Below are positions 29,467 to 29,831 of a stretch of 29,831 nt of DNA, piece after piece (within the stretch, counting starts at the first letter, position 1; every line of letters begins with the position of its first letter). The notes under the pieces are model-generated. The model was given only the letters and a program-made list of their open reading frames with translations, searched no databases and was not told where the DNA came from. Source of the DNA: CAZWHE01 sp964633825 (GTDB lineage: Bacteria > Planctomycetota > B15-G4 > CAYZWU01); NCBI GenBank assembly GCA_964633825.1, contig CAZWHE010000032.1, positions 1-29,831 on the forward strand, given 5' to 3'. The position numbers were made by a program, and so were the translations under genes.

Positions 29467-29536
29467 GCCGGGTATCACGACCGGCTTCCCATCAGATTGT
29501 CCGAACTTCACTGATTACATTATTGGAAACAGAAAA

Positions 29537-29831
29537 ATGGATCACACCGATCTCATAGAGCAGCTCGAGGCGAATGGAGAAACACTGAGCGTTTTTTTCC
29601 GGGGAATGCCCGCGGAAAGGGCACGCTGGAAGCCGGAGCCCGGAAAGTGGTCGATCCTCGAAGTCATGAGCCATCTCTGCGACGAGGAACGGGACGATTT
29701 CCGGAGAAGGCTCCGTCTCCTTCTCGAAGATCCCGGCGAGGAGTGGCCTCCCATCGATCCCGAGGGGTGGGCAAGAGAGAGGGATTACAACGACCGGGAC
29801 CCCCAAAAGACACTGGAAGACTTCAGAAAAG
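29537..29831 (+). CDS. DinB-superfamily protein, 3' end outside window
   Basis: The frame from ATG 29537 runs open to the last base, giving at least 98 residues. The N-terminal helix ends in GMPAERARWKPEPGKWSILE, followed by VMSHLCDEERDDFRRRL, whose His is the first metal ligand in DinB folds. The middle DPEGWARERDYNDRDP fits the DinB loop. The remaining ligands lie past the window end. It is the second DinB-type gene of the window but not a close copy of the one at 26748. The ribosome site is weak (GGAAA). Confidence 0.75.
   Translation, partial: MDHTDLIEQLEANGETLSVFFRGMPAERARWKPEPGKWSILEVMSHLCDEERDDFRRRLRLLLEDPGEEWPPIDPEGWARERDYNDRDPQKTLEDFRK

Overview
The window is a GC-rich bacterial chromosome segment (judged by eye, not computed), densely packed and mostly read on the + strand. 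Genes are preceded by purine-rich Shine-Dalgarno sites, and several neighbours overlap by 1, 4, 8 or 11 bases. Two lipoproteins, a twin-arginine export signal and an exported hydrolase suggest a diderm. A reverse-rubrerythrin-like peroxidase, a pyrophosphate-type phosphofructokinase and a UGA-encoded selenoprotein suggest an anaerobic or microaerophilic life. An ECF sigma factor fused head-to-tail with a membrane Ser/Thr kinase recalls Planctomycetota, Acidobacteriota and related uncultured phyla. I see no rRNA or other taxonomic marker, so the phylum stays open. I see no tRNA, CRISPR array, phage or complete transposon.

Layout. 1-5.9 kb: the end of an exported SUMF1-fold protein; a methyltransferase, a DUF2235 hydrolase and a CREST (ceramidase-type) membrane hydrolase that look like a lipid-remodelling group; a HIOMT-type methyltransferase carrying a 54-base palindromic in-frame insertion; a coiled-coil zinc-ribbon protein; and an enoyl-CoA isomerase-like crotonase. 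5.9-7.1 kb: two lipoproteins on the - strand with a terminator. 7.3-11 kb: cyclophilin, single-domain response regulator, ICMT/PEMT-type membrane methyltransferase, an exported agmatine-deiminase-like enzyme behind a clear sigma-70 promoter, and a Tat-exported metallophosphoesterase. 11-12.6 kb: a redox group made of a frameshifted zinc-ribbon gene, a SelW-type selenoprotein with an in-frame UGA and a SECIS hairpin, and a reverse rubrerythrin closed by a strong terminator. 12.7-16.2 kb: two tandem YjdF-type membrane proteins, a CPBP protease, a nitrilase-fold protein with an altered catalytic lysine, and a His-rich NicO/UreH-type transporter. 16.3-20.5 kb: DUF6868 protein, an exported unknown, an NmrA-type reductase, a TPR protein with two retropepsin lobes, and a short-chain dehydrogenase. 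20.5-23.8 kb: the ECF sigma and kinase pair. 23.9-29.8 kb: cupin, dodecin-like protein, HXXEE protein, PPi-phosphofructokinase, GNAT, two DinB-fold proteins, a methyltransferase, a racemase coupled to a PAS protein, and a two-CW protein.

The strongest unobvious signals are the selenoprotein, whose reading frame is hidden by its internal UGA, and the palindromic element inserted in frame in the methyltransferase at 3.65-4.7 kb. The rest is largely single-enzyme housekeeping and accessory functions rather than one long pathway.
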